Below are positions 18,766 to 28,800 of a stretch of 64,000 bases of DNA, piece after piece. The number at the start of each line of letters is the position of its first letter. The stretch's first letter is position 1. Origin of the DNA: Chryseobacterium sp. ZHDP1 (GTDB lineage Bacteria > Bacteroidota > Bacteroidia > Flavobacteriales > Weeksellaceae). The notes beneath the pieces were generated by a model. The model did no database searches. It was not told the origin of the DNA and saw only the letters and a list, made by a program, of their open reading frames with translations. Where the stretch lies: contig NZ_CP075682.1 in assembly GCF_018603435.1 (NCBI RefSeq), positions 3,906,001 through 3,970,000 on the forward strand, read 5' to 3'. The position numbers and the translations under genes are program-made.

Positions 18766-20283
18766 ATGAAAAAAATACTTATTTACTGCTCTCTAATTGC
18801 TAGTTCCGTAATGTTTTCGCAGGTAGGAATTAACACAAATAATCCAGAAGCCACATTGGATTTAAGAGGCAAAAATCATTTAGGAGCGGTAACCGCCAAA
18901 GACGGTTTACTTGTTCCCAGAGTAAATTCACTGGTTGCTAATGGAACAGTAAATGGACAATTAGTCTATCTTATAGCAGATACTTCATCTCCTACTTATG
19001 CACAAGGATTTTATTATTGGGATGGTTCCTCATGGGTAAACCTTTCCTCTGGCACAGGAGTTTTTCTAAGCGATACAACTCCTGATGTTTGGGTAGACAA
19101 TTCCGGTGGAACAGCCGTTTTATCTACAAAACCTGTAGTTATTGGCACAGCTACCTCTGCAAATGCTTCTTCAATTTTGGATATGTCTTCAGTTGCCAAT
19201 AAAGGAATGCTTACACCTCAAGTTGCATTAACTTCTAATACAGATGTGGTTACTATACCTTCGCCGAAAACAGGTCTTTTAGTTTACAATACCGGAACTA
19301 ATGCAGGACTCTCTACTAAAGGATATTTGTACTGGAATGGTACAGAGTGGAGAAGTATAGATAACTCAACATTGATTTCACCATCTGTCGCTAGCGTAAA
19401 TTGCTTAGGTGCTATATTAACCCCAAAAGCATATACAGCAGGGACACCATTTAATGGATTGCTTACAATTCCATACGCAGGAGGAAACGGAGGATCTTAT
19501 TCTAACGGAACTCCACAGACTGTGAACGGACTAACATTTACTTTGCAGGGAGGTCAGTTACAGGCAGGAACAGGAAATTTAGTCTTCAATGTAAGCGGAA
19601 CACCTACCGTTTCATCTCCTACAGAAACTTCAATTTCTATCAATAGTTCTTCCGTACCTTTTTTAACAGCATCACAAAGCTGTACAATAACAGTAGGAAA
19701 CAGCTCTCAGGCAACCATTACAGAATCTGCCGTAATGGGACCATTGGTTAAAATGGATGACCCTAGAACAGGTTATGGCATTATGGCGACTACACCGGAT
19801 GGTAAATATTCCATAAGAGTCTGGGATATCTATAATGGTATCCCGGGGAATGTAAGTGTACAAATAAGACCCAATACAGCATTATCTAGCTTAACATGGA
19901 ATCATGATGCAAAATATTATAACAATAGTGGGTCGGGAGCTATATTAGTTTATGCTAAAAATGTTGCCACATTTCCAACAGATGCATTAGGAAAATGGTG
20001 TGGTACCACTAATTCAGGAATGAATGATTTTACACTACAGGGTAGTCTTGTAACAGATTTTGTTAATCCTTGGGGAGATTTTGGTATTGCGGATGGCTCC
20101 AATATAGAACACAGAAGATATACGTGGACCAACACAGATCCAAATGATAGAACTATGTATCAGGCTGAAATTATGTTAGGTTTGTTCAACAATACATCTA
20201 ACATGAATACAACTACGTGTACTAATGGTGTTTGTGGTTTTACAAAAGCATATATAAAAATTACACAGACTTCTGGTAACTAA
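18766..20283 (+). CDS. Secreted fibre-like surface protein
   Basis: A 505-residue protein with a signal peptide (MKKILIYCSLIASSVMFSQ) followed by VGINTNNPEATLDLRG, the N-terminal module shared by many flavobacterial surface proteins and by the 24002 protein. Modules of the type GFYYWDGSSW and KGYLYWNGTEWRS occur at about 80 and 185. The C-terminal part is Gly/Ser/Thr-rich, ends ITQTSGN, and shows no obvious T9SS sorting domain. It is probably exported as a surface fibre or adhesin-like protein. The exact role is unknown. Confidence 0.65.
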   Translation: MKKILIYCSLIASSVMFSQVGINTNNPEATLDLRGKNHLGAVTAKDGLLVPRVNSLVANGTVNGQLVYLIADTSSPTYAQGFYYWDGSSWVNLSSGTGVFLSDTTPDVWVDNSGGTAVLSTKPVVIGTATSANASSILDMSSVANKGMLTPQVALTSNTDVVTIPSPKTGLLVYNTGTNAGLSTKGYLYWNGTEWRSIDNSTLISPSVASVNCLGAILTPKAYTAGTPFNGLLTIPYAGGNGGSYSNGTPQTVNGLTFTLQGGQLQAGTGNLVFNVSGTPTVSSPTETSISINSSSVPFLTASQSCTITVGNSSQATITESAVMGPLVKMDDPRTGYGIMATTPDGKYSIRVWDIYNGIPGNVSVQIRPNTALSSLTWNHDAKYYNNSGSGAILVYAKNVATFPTDALGKWCGTTNSGMNDFTLQGSLVTDFVNPWGDFGIADGSNIEHRRYTWTNTDPNDRTMYQAEIMLGLFNNTSNMNTTTCTNGVCGFTKAYIKITQTSGN

Positions 20284-20326
20284 AAATTCCAATAGATTCT
20301 AATTTCGCAAATGATTAAATTTATTT

Positions 20327-20356
20327 TAGCGGGTTGAATTCAACCCGCTAATTTTA
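20327..20356 (+). terminator. Terminator after the surface-protein gene
   Basis: A perfect inverted repeat TAGCGGGTTGAA/TTCAACCCGCTA at 20327-20350, then ATTTTATTTT, 44 bp after the stop. Confidence 0.75.
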
Positions 20357-20578
20357 TTTTAAAATGACAGTATTCTAATCGTTTTCTGAATTTGAGAGTA
20401 ATAAATAATTGGAAAACAGGTTGTTAAAAATTATGTTTTATTATCAGATTGTAACTACAGAAAGGTCTGTTTTGATTGGTCATTGCTTATATATTTGCTT
20501 TAGAACAAAAAGCTAGTGAGTGGTTAAAATTCAGAATAATAAGTTGTTTTATAAGAATGAGATTTAAATGTTTTATAA

Positions 20579-21034
20579 ATGAATATTGATTTTAAAGATA
20601 TACATATCGGCTCTTTAGTTAAGATAAGGGTTGATGAAAAAAATATCGAAATAATGCGTATCTGCAAATTCTTCCAATGCACAGAAAAGGAAGTGAATGA
20701 AATGTACAAAGCGAAAAGTATTGATTGTGAAATTTTACTCAAATGGTGTAAAATTTTAGATTATGATTTCTTTCGTGTATATACGCAGCACCTCATATTA
20801 TTTTCACCACAGGAAAGACTTAACAAAAATAAAAACAGAAAAAAGGAAAGTCTTGTTCCCCAATTTAGAAAAAATATTTACACCAAAGAACTAATAGGTT
20901 TTATATTGGAGCTGTTGGAAAATAATGAGAAAACCCAAAAGCAGATAATTGAAGACTACAGAATTCCTAAGACTACCCTGCATAAATGGATCAGTAAGTA
21001 CAATATTGCCGGTAAAATAGAAGAAAGAAATTAA
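20579..21034 (+). CDS. HTH protein of a Chryseobacterium transposon-like family
   Basis: A 151-residue protein with two putative DNA-binding parts: an N-terminal ICKFFQCTEKEVNEMYKAK region and a C-terminal transposase-like HTH, KTQKQIIEDYRIPKTTLHKWISKYN. I recognise it as a recurrent Chryseobacterium family usually labelled HTH or transposase-like, often in several copies per genome. It starts a three-gene group with the two genes downstream. No catalytic domain is present. Confidence 0.6.
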   Translation: MNIDFKDIHIGSLVKIRVDEKNIEIMRICKFFQCTEKEVNEMYKAKSIDCEILLKWCKILDYDFFRVYTQHLILFSPQERLNKNKNRKKESLVPQFRKNIYTKELIGFILELLENNEKTQKQIIEDYRIPKTTLHKWISKYNIAGKIEERN

Positions 21035-21063
21035 TCTTTCCTTTGCAACAAACAGTTAAGGTC

Positions 21064-21279
21064 ATGAAAAATAATGATTACAAACATCTTTTAGGGAAGG
21101 ACAAAATACAGCTGATCAAGGATTTCGGACAGGAATTTAACTATTATCCCGCCAATGTCTGGACCTATATTATTAAAACCGGATGGTTGGGATCAAAATA
21201 CGTACTGATTATATTTTTTAAGGACAATATAGTTTCTAAAATTAAGTTAAAAACATTTTATGGAAAAATTAAAACCTGA
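21064..21279 (+). CDS. Small protein next to HTH genes
   Basis: A 71-residue protein, MKNNDYKHLLGK at the start. The ATG at 21064 is preferred over an upstream TTG at 21043. It contains FNYYPANVWTYIIKTGWLGSKYVLIIFF, a short mixed alpha/beta pattern. It overlaps the next gene by 20 bp and follows the HTH gene by 29 bp. The function is unknown. Confidence 0.55.
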   Translation: MKNNDYKHLLGKDKIQLIKDFGQEFNYYPANVWTYIIKTGWLGSKYVLIIFFKDNIVSKIKLKTFYGKIKT

Positions 21280-21586
21280 TTACAAGAAAATCTATCTGGA
21301 TCTGATAGAAAAAAAATTTCCCGAAAAGAAAAAGGATTACGATTATTTCTTTAAAAAAGAATTCGTATCTGCCTTAGATATTATTCATCTCAATCAAAAA
21401 ATCTTTAAATCTAGCAACTCACTTGATGAGAACGGAAATCAACTTCACAAGTCATATGATGAAGAAACAATTTTTCAAATTCTAAGTTATCAGAAAAAAA
21501 ATAAACTGAATAATTCTCAGCTTGCAAATCATTTCAACCTAAGCAGAAATACGATTACCAAATGGAAAAAAATTTTTCTTATGTAA
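21260..21586 (+). CDS. Small HTH transposase-like protein
   Basis: A 108-residue protein ending in an HTH (NKLNNSQLANHFNLSRNTITKWKKIF), related in style to the C-terminus of the 20579 protein. It overlaps the preceding gene by 20 bp. It probably belongs to a mobile-element accessory group. No catalytic residues are seen. Confidence 0.6.
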   Translation: MEKLKPDYKKIYLDLIEKKFPEKKKDYDYFFKKEFVSALDIIHLNQKIFKSSNSLDENGNQLHKSYDEETIFQILSYQKKNKLNNSQLANHFNLSRNTITKWKKIFLM

Positions 21587-21623
21587 AATATTAACTCCTT
21601 GAAGTTTTTTAACGTAAAACTAA

Positions 21624-22480
21624 GAGCATGTTTAAATTTTAATGAAAAATTTTTTTAAAAGGCTTTCCGAGGTTGGATATTTGAAAAAAATAAAATGTAC
21701 CCAACCGATTTAACAGAAAGCCAATGGCAATATAAAGAAAACGACGAATCTGAAAGAGTGAAAAAGAAAATATTCTCTTATGGTGATTTGGAATGCGTTA
21801 TTATATGTCATAAAAACAGTTTGCCAATGGCGTATGATGCCTAATGATTTTCTCAAATGGTAGTTGGTTTACTACTATTACAATAAATGGTCTGATGCTG
21901 AAGATTTTGATTTATTGCTAGCTCAAATACGAGGAAAAATACGTTTAAACAAAGGTCAAAACAGAGCCCCAAGCTTAGGGATCATGGACAGCCAAAGTGC
22001 AAAATGGGGAAATAACCGTTCATTAAACGGATTTGACGGGAACAAAATAGTAAAAGGAAATCGAAGATTCGACGAAGTCAATTAAACGGTATATAGTGGT
22101 AGACAGAAACGGATTTCTATTAGCAATAATGGTAAATGTAGCCAATGTTTATGACGGTAAAACGGTGGAATTATTAATGAGAAGCCTGTCTTACTTTTTT
22201 AAGTCCTGTAAAAGTTATTCTCGCTGATGACGGTTACAGAGGAGAGTTTATAGAGGCTGTAAAGAAAAATTTGGGTATCTTATAAGGTTATCATGCGTTC
22301 AGACGAGAGAAAGCCAGGCTTTAAGCCTGTTCATAAAAGATATATTGTAGAGCGCACATTTGCATGGTTTGATAATAACAGAAGATTGTCTAGAAATTAT
22401 GAGTTCTTAATGGAAACATTAGAAAACATGGTCAAATTATCGGCTATAAAACTTTTATTGAAAAAAAATTAAACAGGCTC
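21624..22480 (+). mobile_element. Decayed IS5-family insertion sequence (IS427-like)
   Basis: Terminal inverted repeats are GAGCATGTTTAAATTT at 21624-21639 and, inverted, AAATTAAACAGGCTC at 22466-22480. A TAA triplet flanks both ends, matching the TNA target duplication of the IS427 subgroup. The single transposase gene inside is broken. Confidence 0.75.
21695..22472 (+). pseudogene. IS5-family transposase, frameshifted
   Basis: Conceptual translation across frames starts MYPTDLTESQWQ and continues through WRMMPNDF, YYYYNKWSDAEDFDLLLAQ, LGIMDSQSAKWGN, VVDRNGFLLAIMVNVANVYDG, VILADDGYRGEF, and ends near KLLLKKN. These are DDE-transposase landmarks (DSQS, the second Asp in ADDGYRG). At least two frameshifts and an in-frame TAG after NDFLKW inactivate it. 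A 73-codon open fragment remains at 21864-22085. Confidence 0.8.
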
Positions 22481-22536
22481 TAAAGAAAGCAAAGAAAAAA
22501 TATATTGTTTCTGTAAAAAAAAAATAATATAAATTG

Positions 22537-22839
22537 ATGAGTTTTTTTGATAAAATTTTAAATATTATCATGTTATTCCAGAATGACGAACACATATTGA
22601 ATGTTCATATAGGTGAGAAAAAATATCTTGTTCAAGATGTTCTTAATAATTATGAAGATCTAATTGGTAAAACTAAGTCAGAAGCAGTGAAGTTCTTCAG
22701 GGATTATAACTTATTAAAAAAACATACTAATGAATGGATTTATGAAGTACAAAATAATCAAAAGGGACTTTTTATAATTATACTTCGTTTTTATCAAGAT
22801 GAATTGATAAAAGTTAGCTATTCATATTTTGAATATTAA
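22537..22839 (+). CDS. Uncharacterised small protein
   Basis: A 100-residue protein starting MSFFDKILN at 22537, with an alternating hydrophobic pattern and a Lys/Asn-rich composition, ending SYSYFEY. It lies between two decayed IS elements, so it may be passenger or remnant sequence. No family is recognised. Confidence 0.4.
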   Translation: MSFFDKILNIIMLFQNDEHILNVHIGEKKYLVQDVLNNYEDLIGKTKSEAVKFFRDYNLLKKHTNEWIYEVQNNQKGLFIIILRFYQDELIKVSYSYFEY

Positions 22840-22885
22840 AATCAGTGAGGACTGAAAAAAGAAGATAAATTTCAGAATATGCAAG

Positions 22886-23754
22886 GAAGTTGTTTAAGCT
22901 TTTAACTTTTTGATTAGTCTTAAGGAAAATGCCAAAAAGTACAGATTCTTCTAGATAATATCTAGTGTTTCAAATCTTATCAGCAAAGTCTTGAAGCCGT
23001 CTAGCCAAGCATTTGCTTAGATCTGCTTTCGTACAATTTTTCATCAAAATAATGATTATTATCTACTGTTTTTCCGTTGCGGGGATTGGTTTTGATATTA
23101 CCAATTATTTCCTCCACTTTTAATTTTTGACTTAAATTTTCACAGTCAAATCCCAAATCTGCATTCAAAAAAAGACCTTTATGAGAGATTTCCGCTTAGG
23201 AAAAAATTTCAATGATCTCGCCCATAATGTTTTCTATTTCATATCGTGATGATTGCCATTTCTAGGAGATCTCCCACCGAAAGCATTTGACCATGATTGT
23301 CGCAAAGAAAAATCATATCGCAGGTTTTCGCAGACTTCCTGCTTTGATACCCTGTTGATTCTCCGCCCATTCTGCAATGGGTTTGGTCTCCGTCGGGTTG
23401 AACGCACGACATATCAACAACCTTTTATTGCGACTCAAAAGCTGAGCCCAAATATTCCTGAAACTGTCGTCCTTGCTCTATTTATTAATTTTGTCAGCTT
23501 ATTTTTTCTTCCCCGAAAATAGTCTAATTTCTCTCCACTGACAGCCGGTTTTCAGCCGTTTTTATAATGGTTTGAATTATTTTCACTGATCAAACTTCGT
23601 GAAAGCCCTCTTTTTCCTTTGCTTAAATGGGGTAAAATCCACTTCTCTATTTTATCTCTGCTAATGTTCCAGATTATTAGGTCTTTTTAATTGCAATCCA
23701 AAATTACTAATTTTCTCGGAACTTTTTTTTCTCTAAATAAGTTTAAACAACTTC
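22886..23754 (-). mobile_element. Second decayed IS5-family element
   Basis: Inverted ends: GAAGTTGTTTAAGCTT at 22886-22901, and the complement of AAGTTTAAACAACTTC at 23739-23754. The length of about 870 bp fits a single-gene IS. The target duplication is not clear. The transposase inside is heavily degraded. Confidence 0.65.
22950..23670 (-). pseudogene. IS5-family transposase remnant
   Basis: Minus-strand translation across frames gives HLSKGKRGL, GGRSPRNGNHHD, GLFLNADLGFDC, NPRNGKTVDNNHYFDEKLY and an RF-type end. The LNAD-x-GFD and NPRNGK signatures belong to Bacteroidota IS5-family transposases. Multiple stops and frameshifts make it non-functional. Confidence 0.7.
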
Positions 23755-24001
23755 AAATAAATTATAAAAATTGGATTATCATTCTCATTTGTTAATTTCC
23801 GAAAATGATTGCTGTATATATATGATTTTCATTCTTTTATTTTTTTTTATTGTTTTTCGGAATTTGATTATTTATCATGGATATTGATTTATAAATCACG
23901 ATAACTTTGTTCTTGAAAAAGAAACGATATTTAAGATTATATGCTGAAAATAGTAACAGATTTTACAGTATAATCAAACTAACAAATTAAAAGAACTTGC
24001 T

Positions 24002-26398
24002 ATGAAAAATAGATTACTTGTTTTATCTGGTGTATTTTTTTATACCATGAGTTTTAGTCAGGTAGGAATTAACACCCCGACTCCTGAAGCAACATTAGAT
24101 GTGAGAGCTAAAAATCATAATGGTTCGGTTACGGCTACAGATGGTATATTGGTACCCCGCGTAAATTCACTGGCTACTTCTGGATCTGTCAACGGTCAGT
24201 TGGTGTATTTAACACAGACAACTACTACTCCCGCCTATAGTAAAGGATTTTATTACTGGGATGGAACAAAATGGGTAGTTTTATCCAACAACAGTAGCAG
24301 TTCTTTAACGGGGGACGTTATTAATGTTGCAGGATTGGGATCAGGACTTAGCAGTCCGAATGCGTTTTCTGGAGCAACTTACAATCCCAACGTGCCTCTA
24401 GACCCTACCAACATTTATATAAATAATACAGATGGCACAACATGGACCTATAATGCTGCACAAAATAATTATGTAAGTTATATAGCTCCTACATCAACAG
24501 AATGGAATCTTTCCGGAACAAATACAGACGCAGGAAGTAATAAAACAACCGCTATTTACAGAACAGGAAAAATTACAGAAGGATCACCTTCGGCTGCACA
24601 TATCGACTTGGGAGCTTCAGGAACCGGCGCGACAGGATGGACTTGGATGGACTTTTTCGATGGAACAAGCACTACAACTCCAAAAGCTAACTTAAACTGG
24701 AATCCTACTCAAAATGTATTTACCGTAAATGGTATGGGAACAGTTACTGCAATTAATGCAGGTACCACTAAAGGTAAAGTGGGGGTGGGAACTATACTGC
24801 CGACAGCTCAAATGCATGTAGTAGGAGATGCTCGTTTTGGAATAGAATCGGGAGCTCATACTTATACAAATGCTGACTCTTCCGGAGGAGCATGGTTTGA
24901 TTTTTATGCGAATGAATCTACTGTAAAATCAAATCTTGCATGGGATAATACGAATAGTAGATTTAATATCAATGGTATGGGAACTGTAACCACAATTAAT
25001 GCAGGAAATACAAAAGCAAATGTAGGAGTTGGTTACGCTACACCACAGACACAGTTGCATGTAGGCGGAGATGCACGTTTTGGATTAGGTTCGGGAGCGC
25101 ACACTTATACAAATGCTGACTCTTCCGGAGGAGCATGGTTTGATTTTTATGCGAATGAATCTACTGTAAAATCAAATCTTGCATGGGATAATACGAATAG
25201 TAGATTTAATATCAATGGTATGGGAACTGTAACCACAATTAATGCAGGAAATACAAAAGCAAATGTAGGAGTTGGTTACGCTACACCACAGACACAGTTG
25301 CATGTAGGTGGAGATGCACGTTTTGGATTAGGTTCGGGAGCGCACACTTATACAAATGCCGATTCTTCCGGAGGAGCATGGTTTGATTTTTATACTGATG
25401 AATCCACTGTAAAATCAAATCTTTCTTGGGATAATACCAACAGTAGATTTAACATCAATGGAATGGGAACCAAGACTGTAATTAATGCAGGTACTACTGC
25501 AAATGTAGGGGTAGGTTTGGTTAATCCGCAATCACAGCTGGATGTCTCTACAATGGCTCAAATCGGATTAGAAAATGCGTCTGGTTCATTAGATCAACGA
25601 GTACAATTAGGTGCAGATAGCGGAGGTTCTTATGTTAATTTCTTAAATGCTGCTGGTGCAAAAAAAACCTACCTGTGGTACAATCAAGGTAGTGCAAGAT
25701 TTGAAATAGGAAACACAACTGCAGAACCATTTCTTGTTAATGCTGCTGTAGGATCAGGACCTATAGGATTAAGAACGGTTACAACTACAAATTCATTAGA
25801 TATAAACGTAAAAGGAGCATTTGGTATTAGTTCCAGTGGAAATTACACGGGGCATACATGGGATGGAAATTGTAGTGAAGATGTTACTGAAATTGGAAAC
25901 GGATGGATAAACAGCCAGAGAAATGACAATGCCAATATCTTATTGGTTAAAACTAACGGTTCTACGGGGATTAACAACGCCTTTATAGCAATGAAAAACG
26001 GAACAACCGTTCAGGGAAGTATAACTCCTACATCAACAACAGCTGTTGCTTTCAATACAACTTCCGATTTGAGACTCAAAGAAAATATTAAAAACACAGA
26101 CGTAGGTATAACTGATCTGATGAAAATTTCGGTAAAAGATTACAACTATAAAGCAGACAACACTAAGACAAAAGTAACAGGATTTATTGCTCAGGATTTA
26201 TATAAAATATTTCCTAATGCAGTAACTGTAGGAGGAGAAGATGCCCAGACAAATCCTTGGCAGGTAGATTATGGAAAGCTTACTCCTTTATTGGTAAAGG
26301 CAGTTCAGGATCAGCAGAAAGTAATTGAAAATCAAAATTCAGAAATTTCCAGTCTTAAGAAAGAAATAGAATTGATTAAATCTAAATTGAATAAATAA
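24002..26398 (+). CDS. Secreted fibre protein with tandem repeats and C-terminal S74-type chaperone
   Basis: A 798-residue protein. The signal peptide ends FSQ, followed by the VGINTPTPEATLDVRAKNH module shared with the 18766 protein. Residues 269-511 contain three 81-residue repeats. The C-terminal 110 residues (TSDLRLKENIKNTD, VTGFIAQDLYKIFPNAV, WQVDYGKLTPLLVKAVQDQ) match the peptidase_S74 intramolecular chaperone, with a final coiled coil. In phage tail fibres this domain trimerises and self-cleaves at a Ser. The Ser within TSDLR is the likely site. It is probably a trimeric surface fibre. Confidence 0.8.
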   Translation: MKNRLLVLSGVFFYTMSFSQVGINTPTPEATLDVRAKNHNGSVTATDGILVPRVNSLATSGSVNGQLVYLTQTTTTPAYSKGFYYWDGTKWVVLSNNSSSSLTGDVINVAGLGSGLSSPNAFSGATYNPNVPLDPTNIYINNTDGTTWTYNAAQNNYVSYIAPTSTEWNLSGTNTDAGSNKTTAIYRTGKITEGSPSAAHIDLGASGTGATGWTWMDFFDGTSTTTPKANLNWNPTQNVFTVNGMGTVTAINAGTTKGKVGVGTILPTAQMHVVGDARFGIESGAHTYTNADSSGGAWFDFYANESTVKSNLAWDNTNSRFNINGMGTVTTINAGNTKANVGVGYATPQTQLHVGGDARFGLGSGAHTYTNADSSGGAWFDFYANESTVKSNLAWDNTNSRFNINGMGTVTTINAGNTKANVGVGYATPQTQLHVGGDARFGLGSGAHTYTNADSSGGAWFDFYTDESTVKSNLSWDNTNSRFNINGMGTKTVINAGTTANVGVGLVNPQSQLDVSTMAQIGLENASGSLDQRVQLGADSGGSYVNFLNAAGAKKTYLWYNQGSARFEIGNTTAEPFLVNAAVGSGPIGLRTVTTTNSLDINVKGAFGISSSGNYTGHTWDGNCSEDVTEIGNGWINSQRNDNANILLVKTNGSTGINNAFIAMKNGTTVQGSITPTSTTAVAFNTTSDLRLKENIKNTDVGITDLMKISVKDYNYKADNTKTKVTGFIAQDLYKIFPNAVTVGGEDAQTNPWQVDYGKLTPLLVKAVQDQQKVIENQNSEISSLKKEIELIKSKLNK
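24806..25534 (+). repeat. Three tandem 243-bp coding repeats
   Basis: Units begin at 24806, 25049 and 25292. Units 1 and 2 are almost identical over most of their length, and unit 3 diverges towards its end. Each encodes 81 residues around GDARFG, SSGGAWFDFY and FNINGMGT. The near-identity at DNA level indicates recent duplication or gene conversion and possible length variation. Confidence 0.85.
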
Positions 26399-26567
26399 TT
26401 TATCGTATAATTGGTTGATGTAGAAGCTGCTCCCTCTTTTGAGTAAGTATGAGAAAGGGGCTCTATCCAATGACCAATCTAAACTAATTATGCAATAATA
26501 ACAAATTAGTTGTTGGGAGCCATTTATGTATAGAGAGTTTGGAAACTTTTAAAAATCTGAAAGGAAG

Positions 26568-26597
26568 CCGTCTCATTTCCATGAGGCGGTTTTTTTA
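26568..26597 (+). terminator. Terminator after the fibre gene
   Basis: The stem CCGTCTCAT/ATGAGGCGG (one G-U pair) has a TTCC loop and is followed by eight T residues, ahead of the convergent gene ending at 26607. Confidence 0.75.
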
Positions 26598-26606
26598 TTA
26601 AACTTT

Positions 26607-28046
26607 TCAGATTGGATTTTTTGGCTGATTTTTAAAATAAAAATCTCCAACGGTACCCAAATGTAATTTTTCCACGTTTTTCAGATGGTGCAAATCCAGA
26701 ATAATGGGCTCAGTAATTTCAGTTTCCTGTTCTTTAATATAAATATTCAGGTCCAGATTTTTAAGAGATTCCATAGACAGTATTTTCCGTGCAAATTCTA
26801 CAGATTCAGCGCTGATATCAAGCTCTTCTAATGTAGTAAAATTTGTTATCTGATCAATGTTCTGAATGACCTCAGTATTCCAAAGAATAATTTTCTTTAA
26901 ACTTTCTTTTAAAGGCAAAAGCTTCTCAAGATCTATTAAATTTCGATCTTCAGGACGATCTACTGAAACTGTTATCTTTTCGAGTTTTGTAAAATATTTG
27001 AAAGCGTACTGATTTTTTATTTCGGAAGTATTAAAATAAATCCGCTTAATTTGTGGTGCCACAGATAAATAATCTTCCAGATCTACGGTGCATTTTTCAA
27101 AATTGAGTTGATTTAACTTTGGCAAATGTTTCAGATAATCTGTATTGATCAGTTTGTATCCTTCTACTGTCAGATTTCGGAGATAAGGGGCTGCAGAAAG
27201 GAGCAGTTTTGCATCAAAATCAGGCTGTACCACATCCGGAGTCCAGTCATAAAATGATACAAATGACTGAATAATGCATTCTTTAAGTTTAAACTGTTTT
27301 GAATTATCATATTCAGAATTGGGATCATTGATTTTTAATTCAGGATCAAGATGAAGCCTTTTCAGATGTGGAAACTGACTGATGTTTTTTAAGCTGTCCA
27401 GTTCGCAGTCGTATAATTTTAAAACAGTTATTTCTTTCAACACAGGAAGATACGAATCGAAGTTTTTCAATTTCATATTTTCAAATGTCAGCCAATTGAG
27501 TTTTTTTATGGAATCCTGCTTATATTGAATGTCGTTTTCAGACGTAATAAACTGACTATTATTTATATTTAAGTAATATAAGGAAGGAAAAAGATTTAAT
27601 TCGTAAACATTGCTGACGGTACATTCTGTAAATGTAATATCATGAAGATATTTGGAAACAGGTAAGAAAAATCCTGGATGCGGAACATCCATATCTTCCA
27701 GATATATACTTTCAAAATTCCCCTTAGTTGTATTAGCTTTAGATACGTCCGGATCAAAAGTTTCTTCCATTGAAATTGAACATTTTTTCAGAACAAGGGT
27801 TTCCAGTTTTTTCATGCGATGCATATCGTTGGCATTGGCAATAGAACATTCTGTTAATATCAGTGTATAAAGTGTTTCAAAAACAGGTTCGAGTGCGGAG
27901 AAATCTTCAAAATGCAGGTTTGAAAGAGATAAATAATTTAATTTGCTTGAAATATAGCAAGAATTTTCATCTTCTTTCTCTACTTTATCAAATTTGATGT
28001 TGAGAGTATTCTCTAATTTGCTTATAATAGTTTCGAGGTCGTTCAT
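26607..28046 (-). CDS. Leucine-rich-repeat-like protein
   Basis: A 479-residue cytoplasmic-looking protein with no signal peptide. It contains many repeated segments of the form L-x-x-L-x-L-x-x-C/N-x-L spaced about 23-28 residues, such as LETLVLKKCSI, LKRLHLDPEL, LNQLNFEKCTV and LEELDISAESV. This is a divergent LRR solenoid. Such proteins usually mediate protein contacts. No catalytic domain is visible. The ATG at 28046 is well placed, with an AT-rich leader. Confidence 0.6.
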   Translation of the reverse strand: MNDLETIISKLENTLNIKFDKVEKEDENSCYISSKLNYLSLSNLHFEDFSALEPVFETLYTLILTECSIANANDMHRMKKLETLVLKKCSISMEETFDPDVSKANTTKGNFESIYLEDMDVPHPGFFLPVSKYLHDITFTECTVSNVYELNLFPSLYYLNINNSQFITSENDIQYKQDSIKKLNWLTFENMKLKNFDSYLPVLKEITVLKLYDCELDSLKNISQFPHLKRLHLDPELKINDPNSEYDNSKQFKLKECIIQSFVSFYDWTPDVVQPDFDAKLLLSAAPYLRNLTVEGYKLINTDYLKHLPKLNQLNFEKCTVDLEDYLSVAPQIKRIYFNTSEIKNQYAFKYFTKLEKITVSVDRPEDRNLIDLEKLLPLKESLKKIILWNTEVIQNIDQITNFTTLEELDISAESVEFARKILSMESLKNLDLNIYIKEQETEITEPIILDLHHLKNVEKLHLGTVGDFYFKNQPKNPI

Positions 28047-28235
28047 GGTTTTAATTAAAGGCTGATTTCTGGTATTATATAATGTATAAACCGAAAAATA
28101 ATTTCGTTAAAAATAACCAAATATACAGTAACATCGGGGCGATAAATATATTATTTTGTAATAATTTTTTCTGCATTTTTTCCAGACAATTTTTGCCATA
28201 AAAACGTTTTTCGCATATCTTTTTATTTTCAAAGT

Positions 28236-28440
28236 TGTTTAAAGTAAAATGCTAGAAAACTCTATAGAGTTTTATCTGTGTAGAAAACATATTCGCAAGG
28301 CATTCTGCGTTCCGCAGGAACGCTATCTTTAGAAAATTTATCGTATTTAAGATATCAATCCTATGGATTGATTGACGAATTTATTCTTATTTCTACACAG
28401 ATTCTGCTCCTAAAGGAGCAACCTCTTTTTACTTTAAACA
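28236..28440. repeat. 205-bp palindromic MITE-like element
   Basis: Nested inverted repeats: TGTTTAAAGTAAAA at 28236-28249 with its complement at 28427-28440, and TCTGTGTAGAAA near 28275 with its complement near 28389. Inside are two small hairpins, GCGTTCC-GCA-GGAACGC (28307-28323) and GCTCC-TAAA-GGAGC. No open coding frame is supported. It may be a non-autonomous mobile element or a REP-type intergenic repeat. Confidence 0.6.
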
Positions 28441-28544
28441 TCCTATTCATTAAAATACATTGCATAATCGATGTGGCTCTTTATTTTTTTCTTACAACAG
28501 AAGTTTTTTTAGAATACTCAATGCCGTTTTATGATACTTCTTTC

Positions 28545-28800
28545 AATTTTTATTCTGGCTCTCGGCATTTTTACTTTAGTACAGCGTATTTTTAGTTCAG
28601 CGCAGTATATTTTTATCATTGCTCACTGTATTTTTGTTGTTGCTCACTATATTTTTATTCGAGTTCTCGACATTTTTACTTTAGCGCAGCGTATTTTTAG
28701 TTCAGCGCAGTATATTTTTGTTATTGCTCACTATATTTTTGTAATTGCTCACTGTATTTTTATTCATGCGCCACATATTTTTAGTGTACTACAGTTGATT
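28545..28800. repeat. 21-bp minisatellite-like array
   Basis: About ten to twelve degenerate 21-bp units built on TATATTTTTGTTATTGCTCAC and the variant CGTATTTTTAGTTCAGCGCAG. The period is a multiple of three, so a 90-codon open frame with heptads such as YIFVIAH runs through it. There is no start context, so I regard it as repeat DNA and not a gene. The rest of the 28047-29101 gap has no feature apart from the palindromic element. Confidence 0.65.

Noticed and set aside
20579..21586. Complete transposon
   Set aside because: The three HTH-type genes have no catalytic transposase and no terminal repeats that I could find around them.
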